Assembly: GCA_016286055.1 (NCBI GenBank)
Contig: JAEERW010000015.1
Span: forward strand, 20,273 to 84,272
Direction: 5' to 3'
Length of the DNA: 64,000 nt
Origin: Bacteroidales bacterium
GTDB lineage: Bacteria > Bacteroidota > Bacteroidia > Bacteroidales > UBA3824
Below, piece by piece: positions 26,408 through 35,125 of the stretch (position 1 is its first letter; each line of letters opens with the position of its first letter). The notes below the pieces were generated by a model. It had not been told where the DNA came from, did no database searches, and saw nothing but the letters and a program-made list of their open reading frames with translations. Made by a program: the position numbers and the translations under genes.

Positions 26408-27130
26408 ATGGAAAATTTGCAGATTACACCCATAGCACATATCAGAAGTCAGTTTAGCGGCAAGTTTGGCATTCCTCGTCAGCCGGGGCTTGCTCCTTCG
26501 CTTGTGGCTGAAATTGTGTTTGAGACTGAATTTCGCAACCCCGACTTTATCAGAGGATTAGATGGTGTTTCGCACATTTGGCTTTTGTGGGAATTTTCGG
26601 AATTTCGCGGCAAACCATATTCAGCACTCGTGCGTCCGCCACGCCTTGGAGGTAATAAAAAACTTGGAGTTTTTGCCACACGAAGTCCGCTGCGACCAAA
26701 TCCGCTGGCACTTTCGGCTGTAAAAATCGAGGAGATTGCCACCTCAAAAGAATTCGGCTATATAATAAAGGTGTCGGGCGCAGATTTGATGGATGGAACT
26801 CCAATTTACGACATCAAGCCTTATATTCCTTATACCGACTGTATATCAGAGGCTTACACCTCTATTTATCCAAAACCCGAAACGCTCGATAATGTTATTT
26901 ACAATTGTAAAATATCTCAAACTATTGATAATAAAACACTTAAAGCATTAGAAGAGATACTTTTGCAAGACCCTCGTCCGGCATACAAAAAAGAGGATAC
27001 AGGTATTTATAAATTTGAGTTCGGAAATTTGCACGTGGAGTTTTACGTTAACGGTAAAACAGTGTTTATCACATCCTTAGCGTGCTGCAACTCCTCCTTG
27101 GTTAAATCTTTTACGCCTTCCAACGGATAA
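26408..27130 (+). CDS. trmO: tRNA (t6A37) N6-methyltransferase TrmO (TsaA/YaeB family)
   Basis: Methylates threonylcarbamoyladenosine-37 of tRNA-Thr using SAM. About 240 residues from ATG 26408 (MENLQITPIAHIRSQF). An upstream ATG at 26387 adds MSNFTAK and is less likely. Family motifs: GIPRQPGLAPSL, GLDGVSHIWLLWEFSE, RPPRLGGNKKLGVFATRSP and RPNPLALSAVKIEEI. The C-terminal part (after about 150) matches the family lid. The last 88 bases overlap the end of the convergent pflA; both proteins have normal lengths, so neither tail looks spurious. Confidence 0.92.
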   Translation: MENLQITPIAHIRSQFSGKFGIPRQPGLAPSLVAEIVFETEFRNPDFIRGLDGVSHIWLLWEFSEFRGKPYSALVRPPRLGGNKKLGVFATRSPLRPNPLALSAVKIEEIATSKEFGYIIKVSGADLMDGTPIYDIKPYIPYTDCISEAYTSIYPKPETLDNVIYNCKISQTIDNKTLKALEEILLQDPRPAYKKEDTGIYKFEFGNLHVEFYVNGKTVFITSLACCNSSLVKSFTPSNG

Positions 27131-27765
27131 TCAATACCGAGATTCTGATACTTAAATTTTCCCATAGTGTGGTAGGGTAGGAGGTCAACCTTCTCTATTA
27201 CAGAATATTGCGAAAGATATTCTGCCAAAGCCTTCAAACGGTTGTCATCAAAAGTGTATCCGGGAACAACCACGTGACGAATCCAAACCTTTTTGCCGAT
27301 AGATTGCAGATACTCTAAAAACCGTTGATTATTGTCGCGAGTGCAGCCAGTGTAAGATTTGTGCAGAGTGTCGTCGGCTGTTTTAATATCAAGCAACACC
27401 AAATCGGTGTAATTCAATACATTAAGTGCTTTTTCGGAATATATTACACCCGAAGTGTCGAGGGCAGTATGGATTTTATTTTGATGGCAAATCTTGAAAA
27501 ACTCCTCCACAAACTCGGCTTGTACCAAAGGTTCTCCACCTGAGACAGTTACACCGCCCGACTTGATAAAGTTTTTGTATTTCATCACTTCGGCAAAAAG
27601 TTCTTCGGGAGTCATATTGTACTGAGCAGGAGCGTTAACATCCCAAGTATCAGGATTATGGCAAAACATACACCGCATAGGGCAGCCTTGCATAAAAACC
27701 ACAAACCTAATTCCCGGACCGTCTACCGTGCCAAATGATTCCAACGAATGTATTTTGCCTATCAT
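27043..27765 (-). CDS. pflA: Pyruvate formate-lyase activating enzyme
   Basis: Radical-SAM enzyme that installs the glycyl radical on PflB under anaerobic conditions. 240 residues. The 4Fe-4S motif CxxxCxxC is in QGCPMRCMFCHNPDTWD (about 29-45); VSGGEPLVQAEF and the LLDIKTADDTLHKSYTG segment follow, then PYHTMGKFKY near the end. Length matches E. coli PflA (246). It is separated from pflB by the TIR gene and starts 20 nt after that gene's stop, so it is probably transcribed with it. Its 3' end overlaps trmO by 88 bases. Confidence 0.94.
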   Translation of the reverse strand: MIGKIHSLESFGTVDGPGIRFVVFMQGCPMRCMFCHNPDTWDVNAPAQYNMTPEELFAEVMKYKNFIKSGGVTVSGGEPLVQAEFVEEFFKICHQNKIHTALDTSGVIYSEKALNVLNYTDLVLLDIKTADDTLHKSYTGCTRDNNQRFLEYLQSIGKKVWIRHVVVPGYTFDDNRLKALAEYLSQYSVIEKVDLLPYHTMGKFKYQNLGIDYPLEGVKDLTKEELQHAKDVINTVLPLT

Positions 27766-27785
27766 ATTACTGCTTAATTATCAGG

Positions 27786-29750
27786 CTACTTTTCCACCTT
27801 AAATGCATAACTGAATATCATCTCGTCGTTATAATAGAACTCTATCTTGTAATCGCCAGGTCCCCAATTACCAGGTATACCAATTCCATATCCGTTCATA
27901 ATTTGAAAAGTGGTATTTCTGTCAACAGACAGAGTTTGTTTGTATGTATATGAAGATGAATGACTTCCTTCAGAGAAACCGTCTGGAGAATAGAACTTAA
28001 CTCCAATCTCAAACTCACCTTCTGATATAGGAGTGATGTACAACTTTGGTGTTAAAAATTGTGTAACAGATGAATAAAGTACATCACCAAAATTAGTAAC
28101 AATATTATCGTTGTCGTCAACGTTGGCGATTTCAACTTTGTTGATGATAAAAGGGTGAGAGTATATTTCGAAATTGTATGTATAAATCAATTCATCTTTG
28201 TAATAGTATTCTACTTTGTAATCACCTGCCGGCCAGTTGCCTGGAATGTTATTACCCCAACCATCCCCGATATACTCAGTAGTTTGTTTGTTTAAATTGA
28301 GGATGTGCTTACTCGAATAGCCTCCTACAGAGTTAGTACCTGTTGATAATCCGGCAGGAGAGTATAGTTTGAAATATAAATCATACTGTCCATCAGCTAA
28401 TGTCTTGATATGGAACTTAGGTGTTAGATATTCAGTGAGCTTAGAATAGATTGGAACACCAAAATCCTGAATAGTGTTTAGATGTACATCAGTAACCGAC
28501 ATTTCAACCTTGGTAATTTCAAACGGAGTATCAACAATGGTGAACTTTTTACTACAACACAATTCATTATTATAGTAGATCTCTGCCGTGTAATCTCCCG
28601 CAGGCAAATCACCATCCCAGTTCGGTCCAACATAATACGATTTATCTACGTCATCAATCTCCATCTGAAACTCTGTTGAATAACCATCTGGAGCATCAGA
28701 GGTTGTTATCATTTCATCGTCCAAGAATAATCTGACTTTAAGATCATATACTCCTCTTTCTCTAGCATCAATATCGAATACCAAAGTTATTGTTGGGGAA
28801 TTAAGGTTGCATATTGTATCGCTTTTTTCCACTTGGTCTCCTTCCGAATAGTATACTTCCGCTCCCAAAATAACAAAAGGATCTATCAACCAATTCAACA
28901 ATATGCATCCAACTGTGCACAATACAAAAAATCCCAATAGTATCAGCAATGGCAGTTTGATTTTCTTTGAAGTGACTCTGTGTTGAGTCGTTTCCGCAAC
29001 AGGGATTTGTTGATTGGCTACAACAGGGATTTGTTGATTGGCTACAACAGAAATTTGTTGATTGGCTGCAACAGGAATTTGTTGATTGGCTGCAACAGGT
29101 TTAACACTGTCAACAGGAGTTGAAAACTTCGGTTCAAAAGGTACAGGAATAGGTTGTACCCCTGGTATTTTTGTGATATGCTCTTTTAATTGAGAGATTA
29201 TTACCTCGTAATTGTTTTGCGTTACAATACTCTTGGCGGTATTGATATCGCAAAGGTATTGGTACATATTACGTAGGTCGTTGATGTAATAATCATACTT
29301 GGCAGCCTCACTTTCAGCAGTGGAAAGCGGAACTATGCTCTCTCTCTGCTGCCTAATTAAATCGGTGCGACGTTTGTCGAAATACTGGTAATATTCCTTA
29401 AATTTTTCCTTGTTGGTGATTTGCGCATCGGGTAGTATTATCGGAAATACTCTTTTCCATATCTTGCCGTTCTCTTTTATTACGTGCCACTCGTGCATAC
29501 AATGAAGCGACTTGATATATTTTTCACTGATTACCACCAATATAGCACAGCCTTCGCCTATCTCATTCTCTGCTTCGTTGATATTCCAACGGTAAGGACA
29601 GAGATTGTCTTTGTCGCGTTTGTAATAAATCCCCTGCTCGGTCATTAACTTACATATACGATCAATATCGTCCTCCAAAGTTGGATTGTCCGCATTTTTC
29701 CACGCATAGGAAATATATACTGGATGATTAGGGTTGATTGTCAGTGCCAT
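27786..29750 (-). CDS. TIR-domain transmembrane receptor-like protein
   Basis: 654 residues. Residues about 8-190: TIR fold beginning VYISYAWKN, with SEKYIKSLHCMHEW where Glu87 fits the catalytic Glu of NAD-cleaving TIRs (S-x-x-C-x-x-E). Residues 219-251: four copies of an eight-residue unit VAANQQIP. Residues about 265-290: one transmembrane helix preceded by SKKIK, which places TIR in the cytoplasm. Residues about 295-654: three related beta-sandwich modules, each ending in a WPAGDYKVEYYYKDEL-like strand pair. Such a layout suggests envelope sensing coupled to a TIR effector, perhaps antiphage defence or stress-triggered NAD depletion; that is inference. It lies between pflB and pflA, with its own promoter. 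Confidence 0.85.
   Translation of the reverse strand: MALTINPNHPVYISYAWKNADNPTLEDDIDRICKLMTEQGIYYKRDKDNLCPYRWNINEAENEIGEGCAILVVISEKYIKSLHCMHEWHVIKENGKIWKRVFPIILPDAQITNKEKFKEYYQYFDKRRTDLIRQQRESIVPLSTAESEAAKYDYYINDLRNMYQYLCDINTAKSIVTQNNYEVIISQLKEHITKIPGVQPIPVPFEPKFSTPVDSVKPVAANQQIPVAANQQISVVANQQIPVVANQQIPVAETTQHRVTSKKIKLPLLILLGFFVLCTVGCILLNWLIDPFVILGAEVYYSEGDQVEKSDTICNLNSPTITLVFDIDARERGVYDLKVRLFLDDEMITTSDAPDGYSTEFQMEIDDVDKSYYVGPNWDGDLPAGDYTAEIYYNNELCCSKKFTIVDTPFEITKVEMSVTDVHLNTIQDFGVPIYSKLTEYLTPKFHIKTLADGQYDLYFKLYSPAGLSTGTNSVGGYSSKHILNLNKQTTEYIGDGWGNNIPGNWPAGDYKVEYYYKDELIYTYNFEIYSHPFIINKVEIANVDDNDNIVTNFGDVLYSSVTQFLTPKLYITPISEGEFEIGVKFYSPDGFSEGSHSSSYTYKQTLSVDRNTTFQIMNGYGIGIPGNWGPGDYKIEFYYNDEMIFSYAFKVEK
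28997..29092 (-). repeat. Four 24-bp in-frame tandem repeats in the TIR gene
   Basis: Units at 28997, 29021, 29045 and 29069, each 24 bp and differing by only a few bases, encode the eight-residue unit VAANQQIP between the TIR domain and the membrane helix. A partial fifth unit follows. Near identity at DNA level points to recent expansion and likely copy-number variation; any change keeps the frame. Confidence 0.9.
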
Positions 29751-29808
29751 AATAATGAAATCCTTACTAGCGTTCTTTATTAGGAATATTGTATATGATT
29801 TAATTCCG

Positions 29809-29836
29809 CAAATATAAGAAAAAATGTCTAAGACAT
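29809..29836 (-). promoter_or_regulatory. Promoter of the TIR gene with overlapping palindrome
   Basis: Minus-strand -7 box TATATTTG (29809-29816) lies 58 nt before the TIR start. Eight bases further upstream is a 13-bp inverted repeat ATGTCT-A-AGACAT (29824-29836), inside the spacer where a repressor would block RNA polymerase. No clean TTTG -33 element was found. Confidence 0.5.
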
Positions 29837-29896
29837 ATTAATTTTAGGCATTTTTTTAATCAGATACAACATATTATTTAGTTTAATTATTGACAT

Positions 29897-29936
29897 AAAA
29901 AAAACATCAAGCGTCGATAAGGCGCTTGATGTTTAT
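29897..29936 (-). terminator. Intrinsic terminator of pflB
   Basis: Eleven-base-pair stem AACATCAAGCG (29903-29913) with CGCTTGATGTT (29923-29933), nine-base loop; on the minus strand followed by a U run. It separates pflB from the TIR-pflA pair. Confidence 0.9.
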
Positions 29937-29954
29937 ATACTTAAAATTGGTGTT

Positions 29955-32189
29955 TTACAAAGATTGGTTGATTGTGCGGCTGATTACATCCAACTGCTGC
30001 TCTTTGGTGAGTTTTACAAAGTTGACAGCGTAGCCCGAAACACGGATTGTGAGTTGCGGGTATTTTTCGGGATGCTCCATAGCGTCAACGAGAAGTTCAC
30101 GGTCGAAAACGTTAACATTCAAGTGGTGACCGCCGTCGGGAGTGAAATATCCGTCCATCAGGTTCACAAGGTTGTTTACCTGAGTTTCGTTGTCCTTGCC
30201 GAGAGTTGCGGGCGAAATTGCAAATGTGTAAGAAATACCGTCGTGAGAGTGCTGGAAAGGCAATTTTGCAACCGAAGCAAGAGCGGCAACTGCGCCCTTG
30301 GTGTCGCGACCGTTCATCGGGTTAGCACCGGGAGCAAAAGGAACGCCGGCAGGACGACCGTCGGGTGTTGCACCTGTCTTTTTACCGTAAACCACATTTG
30401 AAGTGATGGTAAGAATCGACTGTGTGGGCACTGCGTGACGGTAAGTTTCGTGCTGACGCATATATTCCATAAATTTCTCGGTAATCATAAGAGCGAGGTT
30501 GTCGGTATTGGTGTCGTTGTTGCCAAAAGGAACATAACCAGTGTTTTCAAAGCCAACAGCAATGCCTTTTTCGTTGCGGATAACCTTCACCTTGCCGTAC
30601 TTAATGGCTGCAAGTGAGTCGGTTACAACCGAAAGACCTGCGATACCTGTTGCACGTGTACGCTCAACGTGACCATCGTGGAGAGCCATTTCAAATGCCT
30701 CGTAGTCGTACTTGTCGTGCATATAGTGAATGATTTTCAAAGCGTTAACATAAACCTTTGCAAGCCAACGCATCATCTGCTCAAATTTTGCCATAACATC
30801 GTCGTAATCAAGATATTCAGATGTAATGGGAGCATATTCGGGCGAAACCTGCTCGCCTGTAATCTCGTCTTTACCGCCGTTGATAGCGTAGAGAAGACAT
30901 TTTGCGAGGTTGGCTCTTGCACCGAAAAACTGCATCTGTTTGCCAATCTTCATCGGCGAAACGCAGCAAGCAATACCGTAGTCGTCGCCATAGTCAACAC
31001 GCATTAAATCATCGTTTTCGTATTGGATAGCCGACGATTTGATTGAGATTTTGGCACAATACTTTTTCCAAGCCTCAGGCAAACGCTCCGACCAAAGAAC
31101 TGTCAAGTTGGGTTCGGGAGCGGGACCGAGGTTTTCGAGGGTATGGAGCATACGGTAGCAAGTTTTTGTTACCAAAGTTCTGCCGTCGATACCCATACCG
31201 CCTTCTGATGCAGTTACCCAAACAGGGTCGCCTGAGAAAAGTTCGTTGTATTCGGGAGTGCGCAAGAAACGTACAATGCGGAGTTTGATAACCATCTGAT
31301 CGATAAGTTCCTGAGCCTCTTTTTCGGTGAGAGTTCCGTTTTTGAGGTCGCGCTCAATATAAATATCGAGGAATGTAGAGATACGACCGATACTCATAGC
31401 CGCACCATCTTGGTCTTTTACAGCACCGAGGTAGCCGAAATATACAAACTGAACAGCCTCACGAGCATTTGTAGCGGGTTTTGTAACGTCGAAACCGTAG
31501 TTGGCGCACATTTTTACAAAATCTTTGAGAGCCTTAATCTGCTCAGAAATTTCTTCACGCTGTTGAATCACCTCTTCGGTCATCTCCTGAATATCAAGAC
31601 GATCGAGATAGCGTTTTTTCTCTTCAATAAGGTTGTCGGTGCCGTAGAGGGCAATACGACGGTAGTCGCCAATGATACGACCACGACCGTAAGCGTCGGG
31701 CAAACCTGTGATAATATGAGCGTGACGAGCGGCGCGTATGTCGGCAGTGTAAGCCGAGAACACACCCTCGTTGTGGGTTTTGCGATAACGTGTGTAAATA
31801 TCTTTTGTGGCTGGGTCGAGTTCGTAGCCGTATGCTTTGAGAGCCGATTCTACCATACGGATACCGCCTTTGGGGAAGATACCGCGTTTGAGAGGAGCGT
31901 CGGTTTGGAGACCTACAATCACCTCGTTTTCCTTGTCGATATATCCTGCACCGTAAGTGTCGATGCTTTGCGGCAGTTTTGTCTCGGTGTCGTAAACGCC
32001 TTTTGCGCGTTCTACCTTAAACATCTCAGTTAACTTATTCCAAACTTTGAGAGTTTTTTCCGAAGGGCCTTCGAGGAAGGATTCGTCGCCGGTGTAGGGA
32101 GTGTAATTGTGCTGAATGAAGTCGCGCACATTGATTTCGCGTTTCCAAATAAAGCCTGCGAAATCGTTCTGGAGGTTTCCAATTTTCAT
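29955..32189 (-). CDS. pflB: Formate C-acetyltransferase (pyruvate formate-lyase)
   Basis: Glycyl-radical enzyme splitting pyruvate with CoA to acetyl-CoA and formate in fermentation. 744 residues. Catalytic Cys pair in [13 protein letters not shown]; glycyl-radical loop [13 protein letters not shown] close to the C-terminus; N-terminal [20 protein letters not shown]. All key residues are present and the length is normal (E. coli 760). Promoter at 32223-32252, terminator directly after. Its activase gene pflA is two genes downstream, not adjacent. Confidence 0.97.
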   Translation of the reverse strand: MKIGNLQNDFAGFIWKREINVRDFIQHNYTPYTGDESFLEGPSEKTLKVWNKLTEMFKVERAKGVYDTETKLPQSIDTYGAGYIDKENEVIVGLQTDAPLKRGIFPKGGIRMVESALKAYGYELDPATKDIYTRYRKTHNEGVFSAYTADIRAARHAHIITGLPDAYGRGRIIGDYRRIALYGTDNLIEEKKRYLDRLDIQEMTEEVIQQREEISEQIKALKDFVKMCANYGFDVTKPATNAREAVQFVYFGYLGAVKDQDGAAMSIGRISTFLDIYIERDLKNGTLTEKEAQELIDQMVIKLRIVRFLRTPEYNELFSGDPVWVTASEGGMGIDGRTLVTKTCYRMLHTLENLGPAPEPNLTVLWSERLPEAWKKYCAKISIKSSAIQYENDDLMRVDYGDDYGIACCVSPMKIGKQMQFFGARANLAKCLLYAINGGKDEITGEQVSPEYAPITSEYLDYDDVMAKFEQMMRWLAKVYVNALKIIHYMHDKYDYEAFEMALHDGHVERTRATGIAGLSVVTDSLAAIKYGKVKVIRNEKGIAVGFENTGYVPFGNNDTNTDNLALMITEKFMEYMRQHETYRHAVPTQSILTITSNVVYGKKTGATPDGRPAGVPFAPGANPMNGRDTKGAVAALASVAKLPFQHSHDGISYTFAISPATLGKDNETQVNNLVNLMDGYFTPDGGHHLNVNVFDRELLVDAMEHPEKYPQLTIRVSGYAVNFVKLTKEQQLDVISRTINQSL

Positions 32190-32222
32190 ATAGAATACAA
32201 ATTAAGTATTAATAATCTGCCG

Positions 32223-32252
32223 CAAAGGTAAAATATATATGGCATAAAGTCA
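32223..32252 (-). promoter_or_regulatory. Promoter of pflB
   Basis: Minus-strand TACCTTTG (32223-32230) with TTG (32250-32252) 19 nt upstream; 33 nt before the pflB start. Confidence 0.65.
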
Positions 32253-32354
32253 ATAATTAAAAATGGTTATTTTGTTAAATTTGAGTGAAAATTTTGAGTG
32301 TAGTTTCTACACTTATTAAATAAATAAAAAATTTTGAAAAAAAATATCAATTTA

Positions 32355-32385
32355 TTTGGCGGAATAAAAAAAGTGCTTACCTTTG
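32355..32385 (+). promoter_or_regulatory. Promoter of tRNA-Ala
   Basis: TTTG (32355-32358), 19-nt spacer, TACCTTTG (32378-32385), 13 nt before the mature tRNA. Confidence 0.85.
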
Positions 32386-32398
32386 CATCGCAAATTAT

Positions 32399-32472
32399 GG
32401 GGGATTAGCTCAGTTGGCTAGAGCGTTTGACTGGCAGTCAAAAGGTCAGGAGTTCGACTCTCCTATTCTCCA
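32399..32472 (+). tRNA. tRNA-Ala (anticodon GGC)
   Basis: 74 nt folding into a full cloverleaf: 7-bp acceptor stem, D arm GCTC/GAGC, anticodon arm TTTGA-CTGGCAG-TCAAA, five-base variable loop, T arm AGGAG-TTCGACT-CTCCT. The anticodon is GGC (codon GCC). The acceptor stem carries G3:U70, the identity element of alanine tRNA. Discriminator A73; CCA is not encoded. Confidence 0.97.
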
Positions 32473-32477
32473 CAAAT

Positions 32478-32513
32478 AAAAGCGGAATTTCAGAAAGAAG
32501 TTCCGCTTTTTTG
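32478..32513 (+). terminator. Intrinsic terminator of tRNA-Ala
   Basis: Ten-base-pair stem AAAAGCGGAA (32478-32487) with TTCCGCTTTT (32501-32510), 13-nt loop, then U residues. Confidence 0.88.
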
Positions 32514-32534
32514 TTTGTCTTTGGGGGAGGATTT

Positions 32535-34943
32535 CTATTGGAGAGATACTTTAAATGATTCTCCATTAACAATCACCACATACACTCCCGGATTATTTAA
32601 GTTGATAACATCTTTGGATGATTTTGTTTTAGAAGTTGTTATTGTTCGTCCGTTGAGGTCGATTATTTTGTATTGGCTGCCGGGGATAGATTCGATGAAG
32701 ATTTGTTTACTAAAACTCCATACTTTTGTGGTAGGAGTGGTGGAGGGGTTGTCAGACACTGGGGTGGTAAATGAGGTTTCGCAACCTTGGTATATTAATC
32801 TCAAAGTTTGCTCACCTAATTTATTTTTGTCGAAACCTAAAATCGTGGATGAATAATTAATTTCTTCTGTTGTCTTTTCCCCATTATTGTATGTGACGGT
32901 GAGTTTTCCACCACTCGATTGTTTAAAATCCTCACCCAAAGAATAATTAGTTTTAGGCATGGTACTTATTGCTATTGCAACTACATAACGATATGGTTGT
33001 TCTCCTGATTTGGTTAAATAACCCGGATCTGATTCACCTCCATCAATTTTAGCATATTTGCTAGAAACATAATCAGATTCAAAATCCCCGTTCGCGTCTG
33101 CATAAGTTCCTTTGCCTCCGTAAAGATCTAAACAACCATAGAACATATTAGAAGAATACGTTATTGATTCTGTTGACCAACCATCGCCCACCATAATGTA
33201 TTGCAGTTGAAAACAATACTCAAACATAGCACTCATTCTTGTAACGTTAGATGTATTAAAACTACTCAAATCAAGACTTGGAAGATGCCAACATTCATAA
33301 AACATATAACCCATATCCGTAACCTTTGAAGTAATGAAGTGCGACAAGTCGAGAGAAATAAGGTCCGAACAATAGTAAAACATAGAACTCATATCTGTAA
33401 CATAATCTGTATTGAGATTTTCTTTCATTCCAGATATTTCTATAAGGGACTTTAAATTGTAAAACCAATAAGAACAATTTTTTGGTTTGTAAGATTGAAA
33501 AGACTCATCAAACACAACCTTTGTAATAGAAGTTTGGATTTCTTCAGACCATTGTTGGAAACTACGCTGCATACGAAGAGCACCTTCGGGTTTGTTGTCG
33601 CCGTAGTAAAATGTTGCAATACTGTCTTTCACAACGGCGTATGCTTGCTTAAAAGTGGTTTTCTGTTCGCCCTTTCTAGTAAGGTAACCTGGATTATCCA
33701 TCCCACCATCTATCCTTGCAAAGAATATACCGCCATCACCATAATCGTAAAACGAAGTGCCTTTATTACCTACGAGATTGTAACAACCGCTAAACAAAAA
33801 CCTATCAGTACTATATGATCTATCCGTTGTCCATTCATCACCTACATATATAGTTTCAAGTTTTTCACAACCCAAGAACATATACATCATCTCTCGAACA
33901 TTGGCAGTGTTAAACCCAGATAGATCAAGGGTGGTAAGGCTTTTACATCCTGAAAACATATCCTCCATAGTAATTACATCTTCTGTGTTAAGGTTCTCTT
34001 GCATACCTACAATTTCTGTAAGGTTTTCAAAATCACTAAACCAGTATGCACAACTTTTAGGTTTGTATGCTTTAAATGATTCATCGAAAACTACCTTAGT
34101 TATAGATAAACAAAGTTCCTCTGCCCAAGAGCCACCACCCCAAGAATTATGTTGCAACAAAAGAGCGTCTTTCGGTCTTAATCCATTGTAATAAAAAGTA
34201 GCAATGCCATTATCAACTATAACGTATGGTGGCACATACACAGGTTCGCCCGATTTGGTTAACAATCCTGGTTGTTCCTCTCCGCCATCTATTCTTGCAA
34301 GGTAGTTAAGACAATTGGCACAAATTCGATTCGGACTTAAATCAAAGTCGTTATAAGAAGTACCTTTCCCACCAACAAGGCTATAGCAATAATCAAAGAT
34401 ATAGTTACTACTCTTACCTTTGGACCAATTGTCGCCAACGAATATCGTCTCAAGTGAAACACAGTCTGCAAACATATATTCCATTTTCTCAACATTGGCG
34501 GTATTAAAATTGCCTAAATCAAGAAGGGTAAGGCTACTGCATCGATAGAACATACAGCTCATATCCGTAACTTCCTCGGTTTTGAGACTCATATACATCC
34601 CCGATATTTTGGTTAGGTTTTTCAAACCATAAAACCAATATGCACAACTTGTGGGTTTATAATCTTTGAAAGAATCATCAAAATCTACCAAGGTAATAGA
34701 ATTATGTATGTCTTTTGACCATTGAGCATCTCTTGATTGTAACGACAATGCCCCATCAGGTTTGTTTGCCTTATAGTAGAAAGTGGCAGTGCCGTCTTTT
34801 ACTACTACGTAGGGTACTTTATCACCTTGTGCAAATGCTCCAAGTGACGGAAGAGTGAAAAGGAGAGTTAATAGTAATGTTGTTAAAACATTACATTTAC
34901 CCCCCCCCACTTGAAATTTGTAAAGTTTAAATAACTTTTTCAT
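32535..34943 (-). CDS. DUF285 (BspA-type) surface protein with T9SS-like tail
   Basis: 802 residues. Signal peptide with an unusually long N-region (MKKLFKLYKFQVGGGKCNVL, cleavage near AFAQ at 39). Three tandem modules (about 44-235, 236-440, 441-655) each start with a VVKDGTATFYY strand and contain DUF285 units such as VTDMSCMFYRCSSLTLLDL and end in ARIDGGxxxPGYLTKSGE. Then an Ig-like domain (about 656-735) and a C-terminal sorting-type segment (YKIIDLNGRTITTSKTK through NLNNPGVYVVIVNGESFKV). Probably exported by the type IX system and displayed on the cell surface for adhesion. A run of nine G lies in the signal-peptide coding region. A minus-strand -7 box TATATTTG is at 35032-35039. Confidence 0.85.
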   Translation of the reverse strand: MKKLFKLYKFQVGGGKCNVLTTLLLTLLFTLPSLGAFAQGDKVPYVVVKDGTATFYYKANKPDGALSLQSRDAQWSKDIHNSITLVDFDDSFKDYKPTSCAYWFYGLKNLTKISGMYMSLKTEEVTDMSCMFYRCSSLTLLDLGNFNTANVEKMEYMFADCVSLETIFVGDNWSKGKSSNYIFDYCYSLVGGKGTSYNDFDLSPNRICANCLNYLARIDGGEEQPGLLTKSGEPVYVPPYVIVDNGIATFYYNGLRPKDALLLQHNSWGGGSWAEELCLSITKVVFDESFKAYKPKSCAYWFSDFENLTEIVGMQENLNTEDVITMEDMFSGCKSLTTLDLSGFNTANVREMMYMFLGCEKLETIYVGDEWTTDRSYSTDRFLFSGCYNLVGNKGTSFYDYGDGGIFFARIDGGMDNPGYLTRKGEQKTTFKQAYAVVKDSIATFYYGDNKPEGALRMQRSFQQWSEEIQTSITKVVFDESFQSYKPKNCSYWFYNLKSLIEISGMKENLNTDYVTDMSSMFYYCSDLISLDLSHFITSKVTDMGYMFYECWHLPSLDLSSFNTSNVTRMSAMFEYCFQLQYIMVGDGWSTESITYSSNMFYGCLDLYGGKGTYADANGDFESDYVSSKYAKIDGGESDPGYLTKSGEQPYRYVVAIAISTMPKTNYSLGEDFKQSSGGKLTVTYNNGEKTTEEINYSSTILGFDKNKLGEQTLRLIYQGCETSFTTPVSDNPSTTPTTKVWSFSKQIFIESIPGSQYKIIDLNGRTITTSKTKSSKDVINLNNPGVYVVIVNGESFKVSLQ
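34900..34908 (-). repeat. G9 homopolymer in the signal-peptide codons
   Basis: Nine C on the plus strand, nine G on the coding strand, spanning codons 12-15 (Val-Gly-Gly-Gly) of the DUF285 protein. Gain or loss of one base would frameshift the protein after residue 15. The present length is in frame. Such tracts near the 5' end of surface-protein genes are classical phase-variation sites in other bacteria. Confidence 0.8.
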
Positions 34944-35070
34944 AGTTTTAAAATTTAATGTTATTAATTGGGTTTATTATTTTTCGCCTTCGGGTCAAGA
35001 TACTTTGGCATAATACTCAATGTTTTTTTTGCAAATATAAAAAAAACTTTATAATGTACTCATTTAAACG

Positions 35071-35106
35071 AAAAAACCGACGATTGAATGTTCAACCGTC
35101 GGTTTA
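35071..35106 (-). terminator. Intrinsic terminator of rny
   Basis: Stem AAACCGACG with CGTCGGTTT extended by TTGA/TCAA across one mismatch (35074-35105); on the minus strand followed by U residues. Confidence 0.85.
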
Positions 35107-35125
35107 TGTAAAAGATTAGAAAATT

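Noticed and set aside
28997..29092. CRISPR-like array
   Set aside because: Repeats are contiguous without spacers and are in frame within the TIR coding sequence.
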